Part shown: piece by piece, positions 1-9,020 of the stretch
Position numbering within the stretch: position 1 is the stretch's first letter
Layout of the letters: every line of letters starts with the position of its first letter
NCBI RefSeq assembly: GCF_036894955.1
Contig: NZ_CP145905.1
Location: 6,161,001-6,225,000, forward strand
Source: Paenibacillus sp. KS-LC4
Lineage (GTDB): Bacteria; Bacillota; Bacilli; Paenibacillales; Paenibacillaceae
Direction of reading: 5' to 3'
DNA length: 64,000 bases
Position numbers and translations under genes: made by a program
Notes under the pieces: generated by a model
The model's input: the letters and a program-made list of their open reading frames with translations, nothing else
What the model was told of the DNA's origin: nothing
The model's database searches: none

Positions 1-913
1 GGATTATCCCTTGCTGACCGGTCACTAGGTAGGTGCCAGCGCCAGATGCCAGACCCCATAACCCCCCTGAGTAACCGATGTTATGACTCGTCCAGTTGAT
101 GCCATCGGAAGAGCTAAGCAATTTGCCCGACTGCCCTGCCACAATAAATCGGCCGTTATCATAAATGGCCCGATAATATGCATATGCAGCCGGGAACATC
201 GGATCTGTCCCTGGTATTCTTTGACGCTGCGTCCAGGTGACGCCGTCCGCAGAAGTCAAAATAAGCTCTTCATACCCCGTCGCTACGAATACCCCGTTGC
301 CGTAAGCTGCGCCGTAAAGCTGATTAGTTGTGCCGGAGGTGCTGCTTGTCCAGTTAATCCCGTCCGTCGAAGTGACAATTGTACCCTGATTACCTACGGC
401 CACATACTTTCCATTGCCATAAGTGATGCGATTAAGCGCAGACGAGGTGCTGGAAGCCCGACTCGTCCAGGTTACGCCATCCGTGGAAGTTAGAATGTAC
501 CCATTATCCCCTACAACTACGTACAAATTGTTCCCGTATACGGCATCCCGAAGCACGCTAGACGTGCCGGAACTCTGCCCCGTCCACGTAGTACCGTCCG
601 GAGAAGTGAACAAATTGCCCGACCAGCCAACTCCGATAAACAAGCCGCCACCGTAGCTGACGCTCGCCAAGAACGAAAAACCCGGAGGAGAAGTCACGGC
701 GCTCCACGTTACGCCGTCGGTAGAGGTGACGATCTTGTCTCCACCTGCCACGAACACACCATTGCCGTAAGCGACCCCATACATCGTGTCCGTAGAGCCT
801 GATGTTCTCGCCGTCCAGTTGTCCAGCGCAGTAGACGCATACGCGGAATTATACGCGGGCATGAGACCCGCTACTAAGAGCACAGCCAAAACCAGAGATA
901 AGTAACGTTTCAT
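1..913 (-). CDS. Secreted Asp-box/BNR-like repeat protein (C-terminus beyond left edge)
   Basis: The reading frame starts at ATG 913 after a GGGAG ribosome site and stays open to the window edge, so about 304 residues are visible. Residues 1-26 form a signal peptide (Lys-Arg start, hydrophobic core, AYA-type cleavage). The rest is a repeat of roughly 35-50 residues centred on S-x-D-G-x-x-W-[ST], seen six times, each followed by YGNG-like and V-A-x-G strands. This is the Asp-box pattern of beta-propellers (BNR/sialidase-like folds). No catalytic residues of a sialidase can be assigned, so a binding or structural extracellular propeller is more likely. It follows the MalT-like regulator gene but is separated from it by a terminator. 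Confidence 0.75.
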   Translation of the reverse strand, partial: MKRYLSLVLAVLLVAGLMPAYNSAYASTALDNWTARTSGSTDTMYGVAYGNGVFVAGGDKIVTSTDGVTWSAVTSPPGFSFLASVSYGGGLFIGVGWSGNLFTSPDGTTWTGQSSGTSSVLRDAVYGNNLYVVVGDNGYILTSTDGVTWTSRASSTSSALNRITYGNGKYVAVGNQGTIVTSTDGINWTSSTSGTTNQLYGAAYGNGVFVATGYEELILTSADGVTWTQRQRIPGTDPMFPAAYAYYRAIYDNGRFIVAGQSGKLLSSSDGINWTSHNIGYSGGLWGLASGAGTYLVTGQQGII

Positions 914-1023
914 TGCGGTTTCTCCCTTTCTTTATTCAACAGGATTCAATCTCCTGCTAAATCATAGCAATGAGTCTCTTTGCAAAGACTCAACAAACAC
1001 TCAACAAGAAATGATAAATTTCG

Positions 1024-1079
1024 TCAAAAAAGAGCGCGTATCCGAATCCCATGTCGATAAAGGGCTTCGTATACGCGCT
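1024..1079 (-). terminator. Rho-independent terminator of the MalT-like regulator
   Basis: On the minus strand AGCGCGTAT pairs with ATACGCGCT, the inner arms pair with one mismatch, and TCTTTTTTG follows. It lies just after the regulator stop codon. Confidence 0.8.
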
Positions 1080-1106
1080 ACTGCTTTCGATTGCCATTGT
1101 GATGTG

Positions 1107-4100
1107 CTAATGAACGTCCATCCATTGTCTGGCTTCCTTCCCGACCTCTACTCCAAACTCGGTTTGAAGCATATGATGCAGCCAATCATATTGCTTCTTC
1201 GCCGAGATACGGTCGTCGGCAAGCACATAGACGCGAATCAGCTTCGTATGCAAAGTCTCATTAAACGGATCACATGCAAGCGCCCTTTTTAAAACTGCGG
1301 CAGCAGCAGAAAATTCCTGCTCCTGTACGTAATGGTCATGAATTTGCAGCAATAGCCCTACGTATTCGCTTTCCAGGCGGCTCCGTGTCTGCTCAGCCCA
1401 CGTAAAGGCGCTGTCTTCCAGATAGCCCGTAAGATAGACGTTCGCCAGCTCTTTTTCATAGGCTTTGACCTCCTCGGTCGCAATCGGAATACCGCCTGAT
1501 ACCAATCGACGAAACGCATCGTAATCGCAGTCCAAACGGTTCATCTCCAGCTTGTAATAGCCTTTGACGTAATGGATGCTGCCGTCTAACCCGGCATTCT
1601 CCAACTGCTTTCGAAGATAGTGTACCGTCGTGTTTAACTGAGCGACTGCCCGTTTTGCATCAAAATCGCCCCATAAAGCATCTATAATTCGATACTTATC
1701 TATCGGTTCTCCCCGATGGTGGATTAAATAAGCCATAAGCTCCTTTGTTTTGGAGGTGCGCCATTTGATTTCATCTTTATCTGCTTGCCCCGTATGCACA
1801 TGGAATCGGCCAAAGCAGCGTACCTTGATACTCATCGGTGTTTTTATTTGCTCTTGCGACTTGTTCAAAGTCTGAAGCAAGCGATTTGCATAACCCGATA
1901 AAATCGAAGAGCCTCGCTCTGAGCGGTGCTCCTGATGCGCTCCCAAATAGGCGGACAGCATCTCCGCCATGATAGGCCCTTCATCCGCGAAGCTGCGAAT
2001 GAATCCTTCCGGCTCCGCCAAGCGTAAAGCGGTGTCTAGCAGGCTGAGCGCCTTCTGCGTTTGGCCGGCGTGATACAGCGTCACGCTTTGCAGGATAACC
2101 ATTTTAATGCGATCCCGAAGACGCTCCTCCTTCCAGAACAACCGCTGCAAGGCTTCCGATAAAAATAGGGCTTCGTTCGTGCGCCCGCATGCAGCAAGCA
2201 CTCTCGCCAATGCCATATACTCAGCTACACCATTAAGCGATAATTCATCCGCAGCAGCTATCCCGCACCGTTCCAACCATTCGAGTGCATAGGGCATGGA
2301 CCGTTGCCGCACAGCCAAACAAGCCTGCTCTGCTTCGATTTTTCGCAAAAACCGCCCATAATCAGGTGATTCGATACGCAATTTCAGCTCCTCCAGCAGC
2401 TCTAGAGCACGTTCCTGATTCCCCAATGCTTGCTGAATTCTCGAAGCGCTAATGTATATTTGCAACAGGCTCCGCGGATTATATTTTTTTCCAATCGGCT
2501 TCAACAAATGATCAATATGAACCTCGGCTTCCTCCAAACGGTTCCATTCATAGAGCACCGCACTGTAAGAAGCTTGAAATATGGCGGCAGACGGATGGAT
2601 TTTACTTTGCCCCCAATGTTGAATCCACTTGATCATAAAAGCAGCGGCCGCATGATAATCGTTAATATAGGACATATGATCATCAAATTCATCGTGACCG
2701 TAGTATTTGTTATCCCCCATGGATTCGAATAGGCTGCCTTCTGGCGCGACGCGCTCCGACAGCTCAAAATATTGTGATATCCGATCCAAATCCTTCTGAA
2801 AATAACTCGCGCTCGCACACAAAAAGTACATGTTGCCCATTATTTGCTTCCATTCCGAGTCGTCCATGCTCCCTCGCATGGCCTCATAGCGGACTTTCGC
2901 CTGTTCTATTTTTCGAGCGGCCGATTCCCACTGCCGAGTACCGATTAAGAAGGATAAATAAAACATTTCGACCATGGGCCTCTTTGAAAGGACGCTTTCT
3001 GGCAACTGCAAAACCCATCCGCTTACTTTTTCAGCCTTTTTGTGCAGGAAATCCTGAAGATTTTTTTCAATAATCCGAACAACGTCATCGTACTGACGCC
3101 CCTCCAAGTAATGCTCGACTGCCTCCTCCTCAAAGCCATGAGACTCCTGCCACTTCGCCGCATGAACATGGGCTTGCGCCCATAGCTCGGGAGACGTGCG
3201 GGTAAACTGCCTCTGCAAAAAATCGGACAGCAATGGGTGATACCGATACCAGTGGCTATGATCGTCCAGCGGGATCGTAAACAAATTCAACTGCTCTAGC
3301 TTTTCCAAATACGCCTGACAGCTCGAATGCCCTGTAACGGCTTGGCACAGAGAATCATTCATGCGGCTTAAAATAGATGTCTGGAGCAAAAAAGTGCACA
3401 GGTCTTCTGGAAGATCGCGGAATACTTCCTCAAACAGGTAATTGGAGATGTAATGCTGATGACCGCTGAATTGCTTTATGGATTCCGCGATGTTTCCGCT
3501 GCTCTTTAGCGTGAGCGCCGCAAGCTGCAATCCGCTGATCCAGCCTTCCGTCTGATCGAACAGCTCTGCAACTTGCTCCCTCGATAGCGACAAATCCGTC
3601 GTTTCTCTGAAGAACATTAACCCTTCCTCCAGATGAAACCGCATATCCTTCACTGTAATTCGTCGCATTTCTCCTTTGGCCAGCAGCCTCGCGGTAGGAA
3701 TGGAGAGCTCGGTACGGCTGGCGATATAGAGATGAATATGAGAAGGCATGTGTTCCAGCATATAAATTAATGACTTCTGAATATCGGGATGCTCAATGAG
3801 ATGGTAGTCGTCCAGAACAATCACCAGCTCGCTGGATTGCTGATCCAACGCGTTCAGCATGGCCGAGATTACAGGCTCCAAGGACATGGAAGAGGCCAAG
3901 GGCCCTTTTTCCAGAAGGGGCTCAATAGTTTGGGCAAAACCCGGAACCTCCTTCTGAATCGAAGCCGTTACACAGCTCCAAAAAGGAATCCATGCATCGT
4001 CCTGCTTATCCAACGATACCCAAGCCACTTGTGCACCTATTTGTCTCGCCCATTCGCTTAACGCTGTCGTCTTTCCATAACCAGCCGGAGCGGTGATTAG

Positions 4101-4205
4101 CGTCAGCTTGGCTCCCAGTCCCTCGTTGAGCCTGCGTATCAGCCTTGGCCGAAGCACTAAAGGGTTTCGTACATGGGGAATATATAGCTTCGTTTGAACA
4201 ATCAA
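1107..4205 (-). CDS. MalT-like ATPase with C-terminal SARP/BTAD domain, transcriptional regulator
   Basis: This 1032-residue STAND-type regulator begins with an NTPase module: Walker A APAGYGKTT near residues 39-47 and an acidic Walker B (VIVLDDYH) near residue 130. A long helical TPR-like region fills the middle. The last ~240 residues are an OmpR-type winged helix followed by a bacterial transcriptional activation domain, as in SARP proteins. I chose TTG 4205 because GTGGAGGG stands 8 bases before it and family members begin with this I-V-Q-T-K-L segment; an upstream ATG at 4280 has no ribosome site. It is divergent from the secreted esterase gene, which it may control (inference). Members of this family are usually switched by ligand and ATP binding; the ligand is unknown. 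Confidence 0.85.
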   Translation of the reverse strand: MIVQTKLYIPHVRNPLVLRPRLIRRLNEGLGAKLTLITAPAGYGKTTALSEWARQIGAQVAWVSLDKQDDAWIPFWSCVTASIQKEVPGFAQTIEPLLEKGPLASSMSLEPVISAMLNALDQQSSELVIVLDDYHLIEHPDIQKSLIYMLEHMPSHIHLYIASRTELSIPTARLLAKGEMRRITVKDMRFHLEEGLMFFRETTDLSLSREQVAELFDQTEGWISGLQLAALTLKSSGNIAESIKQFSGHQHYISNYLFEEVFRDLPEDLCTFLLQTSILSRMNDSLCQAVTGHSSCQAYLEKLEQLNLFTIPLDDHSHWYRYHPLLSDFLQRQFTRTSPELWAQAHVHAAKWQESHGFEEEAVEHYLEGRQYDDVVRIIEKNLQDFLHKKAEKVSGWVLQLPESVLSKRPMVEMFYLSFLIGTRQWESAARKIEQAKVRYEAMRGSMDDSEWKQIMGNMYFLCASASYFQKDLDRISQYFELSERVAPEGSLFESMGDNKYYGHDEFDDHMSYINDYHAAAAFMIKWIQHWGQSKIHPSAAIFQASYSAVLYEWNRLEEAEVHIDHLLKPIGKKYNPRSLLQIYISASRIQQALGNQERALELLEELKLRIESPDYGRFLRKIEAEQACLAVRQRSMPYALEWLERCGIAAADELSLNGVAEYMALARVLAACGRTNEALFLSEALQRLFWKEERLRDRIKMVILQSVTLYHAGQTQKALSLLDTALRLAEPEGFIRSFADEGPIMAEMLSAYLGAHQEHRSERGSSILSGYANRLLQTLNKSQEQIKTPMSIKVRCFGRFHVHTGQADKDEIKWRTSKTKELMAYLIHHRGEPIDKYRIIDALWGDFDAKRAVAQLNTTVHYLRKQLENAGLDGSIHYVKGYYKLEMNRLDCDYDAFRRLVSGGIPIATEEVKAYEKELANVYLTGYLEDSAFTWAEQTRSRLESEYVGLLLQIHDHYVQEQEFSAAAAVLKRALACDPFNETLHTKLIRVYVLADDRISAKKQYDWLHHMLQTEFGVEVGKEARQWMDVH

Positions 4206-4733
4206 CTGGAAACCCTCCACGATAAATGCTATATCCACTCGATAATTAGGAAGATGGCTTTTATTTAAATTTTGCAACACCCTCTTACACCGACAGTCGA
4301 TTTCGAATGATTACTATTTCGACAATAACAAACATAATCCTACATGCTTAACGCTATTGCCGCTATCAAAATATTTGGCTGCCCGATTCGCTTTTTTAAT
4401 AGTGCGGTTCGTCTCATGAAGTTTCAAACATAGCTGGTAAATATTTGCGAAAATGTGATTTACATAATATGCTAAATATGGTACCATCGTTTTGAATACG
4501 TTTACATTTATGGATGCGCATGGTTTTAATTAGCGAGTTTGGGTGCTGCTGCGTGTCGGAAGAGGGGAGGCTATTTCGTATTGAAAGGGCTTACAACCAG
4601 ATAGTAAAAGGAGAGTAGTTTCTAAAAAGTTTAATTAGCTTCTAAAGAAAGTAATAGAACCGAGTGAATCAGGGTCCACTCGAACTAGCAAGGCCAAGAG
4701 CAATCACCAATTTATTCAAGGAGGATATTTGAA
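4206..4733. other. Divergent intergenic region between regulator and esterase
   Basis: No gene is seen. It must hold the promoters of both flanking genes. On the plus strand TTGCGA at about 4445 lies 17 bases before TATGCT, a weak candidate promoter. A long AG-rich leader follows, with a short hairpin CGAGTG/CACTCG at about 4662-4683, about 50 bases before the esterase start. No recognisable riboswitch or T-box sequence was found. Confidence 0.4.
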
Positions 4734-5627
4734 ATGAAGAAAACCTTATCTCGCATTGTTAGTCTAGCTTTGGTCACTGCGTTAATGGTGCCTGCGATGT
4801 CTTATGCTGCGTCCCAGACACCAAACCAGAGCAGCGCTGCTGTCACGGCTGCCACCGGACCTATTATCCCGGCTCCACAGGGTTATACCAATTATCGTGC
4901 CAATATTCCGCACGGAAACGTACAGCAGATTTCCTATTATTCCTCAACAGTAGGCAAGACGAGAAATGCAATGGTGTATACGCCTCCGGGCTATTCACCT
5001 TCGAAAACCTATAATGTCCTATACTTGCTGCACGGTATTGGCGGAGATCAGTATGAATGGCTCAATAATATGAATCCACGGAATATTCTCGACAACCTGT
5101 ACTCCGAGAACAAGCTGGCTCCGATGATTGTCGTATTCCCGAACGGCCGCGCAATGTGGGATGATCGTCCAATAGGCGATATTTATGCTGCGGACAAGGT
5201 TGCTGCTTTCGAAAGATTCCAATTTGATCTGATTAATGATCTCATTCCTTATGTTGACTCCCATTTTCCGGTAAATACAAATCGACTGAATCGCGCAATA
5301 GCTGGCTTATCCATGGGAGGCGGACAAACACTGAACTTTGGACTAGCTAATCTAAACAAATTCGCTTGGATTGGCGCGTTCTCATCCGCCCCTAATACGA
5401 AGTCGGCATCGCAGCTCATCTCCAATCCAATTCAGGTGGCGAGCCAACTGAAGCTGCTGTGGCTGTCATGCGGCGCATCGGATGGCCTGCTGTGGGTCAG
5501 CCAAAATTTCCATAATAGCTTGAACTCTATGAATGTACCGCACATGTGGTATCTGGACGTGGGCGGACATGAGGGGAAAGTTTGGAGCAGCGGACTTTAT
5601 CAATTCTCGCAACGCATCTTTAAATAA
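4734..5627 (+). CDS. Secreted CE1-type esterase (feruloyl/acetyl xylan esterase-like)
   Basis: The 297-residue protein has a signal peptide (residues 1-26, ending SYAA) and an alpha/beta-hydrolase fold of the esterase D/XynZ family. The nucleophile is Ser193 in GLSMGG, the acid is probably Asp250 in CGASDG, the base His279 in GGHEG, and the oxyanion segment is YLLHGIGG near residue 97. Relatives hydrolyse ester side groups on plant xylan, releasing ferulate or acetate outside the cell; the substrate here is not defined by sequence. AAGGAGG stands 8 bases before the ATG. The gene stands alone, with its own terminator, divergent from the MalT/SARP regulator. Confidence 0.85.
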   Translation: MKKTLSRIVSLALVTALMVPAMSYAASQTPNQSSAAVTAATGPIIPAPQGYTNYRANIPHGNVQQISYYSSTVGKTRNAMVYTPPGYSPSKTYNVLYLLHGIGGDQYEWLNNMNPRNILDNLYSENKLAPMIVVFPNGRAMWDDRPIGDIYAADKVAAFERFQFDLINDLIPYVDSHFPVNTNRLNRAIAGLSMGGGQTLNFGLANLNKFAWIGAFSSAPNTKSASQLISNPIQVASQLKLLWLSCGASDGLLWVSQNFHNSLNSMNVPHMWYLDVGGHEGKVWSSGLYQFSQRIFK

Positions 5628-5705
5628 AACAATTGCTACTGCGCTCCCCATACGTGGCATAAGCCCATAGCGCTGTCCTAGGAGCCCTTTAGGAGCCCTT
5701 ATGTG

Positions 5706-5748
5706 AAAGCTGGACGAAAACCGTAATGTTTTCCGTCCAGCTTTTTTT
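5706..5748 (+). terminator. Terminator of the esterase gene
   Basis: AAAGCTGGACG pairs with CGTCCAGCTTT around an AAAAC/GTTTT inner stem, followed by seven T on the plus strand. Confidence 0.85.
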
Positions 5749-5815
5749 GCGTATTCATGCTGATTCGGGCTATTTTTGACCGCATACCTAATTTCGCAAA
5801 TAGCTTTTGCAATCT

Positions 5816-5840
5816 GAAAAAGGCGCCCCTTCGGGCACCC
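5816..5840 (-). terminator. Terminator of the chemoreceptor gene
   Basis: On the minus strand GGTGCCC-GAAG-GGGCGCC is followed by TTTTTC, 17 bases after the chemoreceptor stop. Confidence 0.75.
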
Positions 5841-5856
5841 TCTGACGCTGATTCCA

Positions 5857-7944
5857 TTATAGCTTGAACTTATCCACGACCGCTTGCAGTTCCACTGCCA
5901 TACGGGTCAGATGCGACGACGAGGAAGATATATCCTCCATTGAAGCCAGCTGCTGCTGCGTTGCTGCCGATACCGTCTGAGCGCCCGCTGCTGTCGATTG
6001 AGAAACATGAGAAATATCTCCAATTGCCTTCACCACTTGCGATGTCCCTGAGGAAATTTGCTCAGCTGTCACGGTAACCTCACGAACCTGACGATCCACC
6101 TCGTCAACCGAATGCTCAATATCGGCGAATAGCCTTCCCGCCTGCTGAACGACATTCATGCCTACGCTTACTTCCTTCGTCGTTACACGCATCGAATTTT
6201 CCACTTCGCTGATTTCTTCACGAATCGCAACGATTAGAGCAGCGACTCTCTCCGTAGAAGACGTGGATTGCTCGGCTAGCTTCCTTACTTCTCCTGCAAC
6301 TACGGCGAAGCCGCGACCTTGCTCCCCTGCCCTTGCGGCCTCAATTGCTGCATTTAATGCAAGCAGGTTTGTTTGCTGGGATATAGATGAAATAGCCTCA
6401 ATAATTTGGCCAATCTCCGCCGAAGTATGCACCAAATGGCTAATGACGTCCGACAATCCGTCGACTGAGCTGTTTATCGAGCTCATTTGCTGCACGGCGC
6501 TTTGAACCGCTTGTCCGCCTTCCGTTGATTTCACCGAAACCTGCTCCGTCATTGCTGCTGCCGTATGCGCGCGTTCGACAATTTGCTGTATTTTGCCCGA
6601 AACGTCATCAATTGTGCGTGAACTATCGTCAACTAAGCTCACCTGCTCATTTGCACCATCCGCCATTTGCTCAATTGTACCTGCAATATACTCCGTGGCC
6701 GATGCGGTTTGACCCGCGCTTGCTGACAGCTGTTCTGACGATGCTGCCAATTGAGTGGCCGAATGACCAACCTCGGATAAAACCGTTCTAAGTGAATCAA
6801 CCATTAGATTAAAGGTAGCGCCAAGCTCACCGAACTCATCCTTCGACTTAACGTCCACCCTCTGACTTAGGTCTCCCCGACTTATGATTTGGGAGGCATC
6901 GGATAGAGCTCGCAAAGGCTTCGTAATGGACCGAACGATGAAGAACATAAGGCATGCCCCGATTAGCGTGAACACCGCAATGACGAGCAGCGTATTATTT
7001 AAAATAGGGGCCGCTGTACGTGTAACCTCACTTGGCGAGCGATCGCCTGCTATTTTCCAACCCGTTAATGCATTTGTAATGTAGATCAACCGCCGAATAT
7101 CTCCTTCAGGAGATTCCTGTTCCATTTGACCTGACTCGTCGGTGAACATCGCCGGGGGTTGATTAGCTGCATCTGTTGTTGCTTCCTCGGATGTATCGGT
7201 TGTCATGCTAGCATCTGCGCTGGTTGTCATGCTCGCTGTCATGTTAGCTTCAGCAGCGGTACTATCCGTTCCCTCTGATGCTTCTCCCACGCCCCAAGGA
7301 GGAGGAACGATGCCGAAGCCATCGGAGCTGACAATAACTATAAAACCATTTTCTCCGATTTTAACGTCACCGACAGTCTGCTTTAACTCTTCCAAATTAA
7401 GCACAACAGCGACTACCGACTGTCCGTTACTCGCGGCTTTCGTTACAGCCACCACCGTATTTCCTGTTTCCGTCGAAGTGTATGGCTCCGTAATTACTGC
7501 CTGACCTTTATTTTTCATAGCCTGCGTGTACAGCGTACTTTCCACCGGATTATAATCCGAGGCCAGCTTCAGACTGCTAGGGGCATAAAGGTACTCCCCG
7601 CTGCTTTCAATGACGGTGACAGCCTCAGCCTCGGGGTGATTCTGCGCATACACATTCAACTGCTCGCTAGCCGTTTCAGTGGAGAGCTGCTGCGACAATG
7701 TATTTACATCAGTAATCTTAGCTTGTATGTATTGATCGACCATCTTGCTAACAAGGGCTATATCAGTTGTAGCCATGCTCTGGAGCTGGTCATCGACCTT
7801 GTTTTTGGCCGCAATGTAAGAAGAACCCCCGATTGCTAAGCTAGGCAACAATAGAATAAGCAGAAACGAAATCATTAATTTATTTCGGACTGAGACGAGC
7901 TTCATCTTAAACCTGGATTGAAATCGTTTTTTAATGGGTTTCAT
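5857..7944 (-). CDS. Methyl-accepting chemotaxis protein with dCache-like sensor
   Basis: The 695-residue membrane chemoreceptor has TM1 at about residues 24-44, an extracellular Cache-type sensor at 45-312, TM2 at 314-337, a HAMP domain, and a cytoplasmic signalling coiled coil with the conserved hairpin tip (NLLALNAAIEAARAGE, near residue 520). It would signal to CheA/CheW. The start has AAGGAG 8 bases upstream. The sensor carries an unusual Met/Thr/Ser/Ala-rich acidic insert at residues 221-282 in place of a compact loop. No chemotaxis genes adjoin it and the ligand is unknown. Confidence 0.92.
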   Translation of the reverse strand: MKPIKKRFQSRFKMKLVSVRNKLMISFLLILLLPSLAIGGSSYIAAKNKVDDQLQSMATTDIALVSKMVDQYIQAKITDVNTLSQQLSTETASEQLNVYAQNHPEAEAVTVIESSGEYLYAPSSLKLASDYNPVESTLYTQAMKNKGQAVITEPYTSTETGNTVVAVTKAASNGQSVVAVVLNLEELKQTVGDVKIGENGFIVIVSSDGFGIVPPPWGVGEASEGTDSTAAEANMTASMTTSADASMTTDTSEEATTDAANQPPAMFTDESGQMEQESPEGDIRRLIYITNALTGWKIAGDRSPSEVTRTAAPILNNTLLVIAVFTLIGACLMFFIVRSITKPLRALSDASQIISRGDLSQRVDVKSKDEFGELGATFNLMVDSLRTVLSEVGHSATQLAASSEQLSASAGQTASATEYIAGTIEQMADGANEQVSLVDDSSRTIDDVSGKIQQIVERAHTAAAMTEQVSVKSTEGGQAVQSAVQQMSSINSSVDGLSDVISHLVHTSAEIGQIIEAISSISQQTNLLALNAAIEAARAGEQGRGFAVVAGEVRKLAEQSTSSTERVAALIVAIREEISEVENSMRVTTKEVSVGMNVVQQAGRLFADIEHSVDEVDRQVREVTVTAEQISSGTSQVVKAIGDISHVSQSTAAGAQTVSAATQQQLASMEDISSSSSHLTRMAVELQAVVDKFKL

Positions 7945-8156
7945 CTAGATGTCTCCTTCATCTATAACTTTGTTACCACGATTATATTCTATTTCAAATT
8001 TTTACATATGAACCTAAACTTAAACTCCGCTGAAGAAACGCTGAAAGGGCAAAACCAAGCAAAAACGACTTCGTCGTCCTTCTAGGTAGAGCGAAGAGCT
8101 ATGCCTTTGACTTCTAAGCGGATATTAAGGATGCACCTTATTATTTCTTTGAATTT

Positions 8157-8190
8157 AAAAAAATCGCGTCCTCCAAGTGGAGAACGCGAT
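8157..8190 (-). terminator. Terminator after the sortase gene
   Basis: On the minus strand ATCGCGT-CTCC pairs with GGAG-ACGCGAT and is followed by a T-run. It closes the surface protein/sortase operon. Confidence 0.9.
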
Positions 8191-8225
8191 ATGAAGCAGA
8201 ATAACTTCGTATTTTAATAGGTTCA

Positions 8226-9002
8226 CTAACGCTTTCGAGCGACTACCGCTAAACGGCCGTTTTCGGTCGAGTACTCGCAAGTGGACAGCACAATAAGCTT
8301 GTCACCATACTGGGCTGTTACGCCAGTATCATAAAGAGCGAGTTCCTTGATGCTCTGAACATACGAGTCGAACTCGGTGGACGTACTTACATTCTCAATC
8401 TGGTAGTATTTAAAAACGTCGTCCGATTTGCGATAAATTTCTGAGACGATAACGGCTACTATTTCATACTCTTCCTTCTCGTAAAGCGTGCTGAACTGAA
8501 ACGTAGCATGCTCTTTATAAAAGCTTTCGTTCTTGTACTTCATTAAATCCTTAAACATCCAGCCGCTTTTCATGTGATGTCCATGAATCAGCAAAATGTC
8601 CGAGCCATTGGCCTGACTATGTGCATCCAAAAAAGGGAGGCCGCCTTTGGTTTCCTTCTTATCGAAATCATGATTGAGATAGTACTCCGCATCCTGTGGC
8701 CTCTGCATGACCGGGTACTCAATTCGGGTGCCGTCCATTTTCAGCCAGCCGACAATGTCCGAGTTTCTCTCGTAAAGCTCTCGAAATTCAGGAAGCATGA
8801 CCGGCTCATTCGCCTTATCAAGCAAAAGAGAGGGGAATACATCCCCTCCTACTTTTTCCGAGCCTTCCTCCCAAACCTTTGTCAGTTCGTCGATTTTCTG
8901 CTGCTCAGCATAGTCGCGCAGGAGAGTTCTCGAAATACTAACGAGGGAGAATACGAACACAAGGAAGGAAACGGCGATAAGAATTTTTTTAGCTTTGCTC
9001 AT
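8226..9002 (-). CDS. srtB: Class B sortase
   Basis: The 258-residue transpeptidase is anchored by an N-terminal membrane segment (residues 7-24). Its catalytic residues are visible: His142 in GHHM, Cys242 in LSTC and Arg250 eight residues later, the class B spacing. Sortases cut a C-terminal sorting signal and join the protein to peptidoglycan or to another pilin. The gene lies 18 bases after the large surface-protein gene and shares its terminator, so that protein, with its APKTG motif, is the likely substrate (inference). Confidence 0.92.
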   Translation of the reverse strand: MSKAKKILIAVSFLVFVFSLVSISRTLLRDYAEQQKIDELTKVWEEGSEKVGGDVFPSLLLDKANEPVMLPEFRELYERNSDIVGWLKMDGTRIEYPVMQRPQDAEYYLNHDFDKKETKGGLPFLDAHSQANGSDILLIHGHHMKSGWMFKDLMKYKNESFYKEHATFQFSTLYEKEEYEIVAVIVSEIYRKSDDVFKYYQIENVSTSTEFDSYVQSIKELALYDTGVTAQYGDKLIVLSTCEYSTENGRLAVVARKR

Positions 9003-9020
9003 TTCTTACCGCCTTTCCGA

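Noticed and set aside
4560..4733. Possible T-box or riboswitch in the esterase leader
   Set aside because: A short hairpin is present but no T-box sequence, antiterminator or terminator was found.
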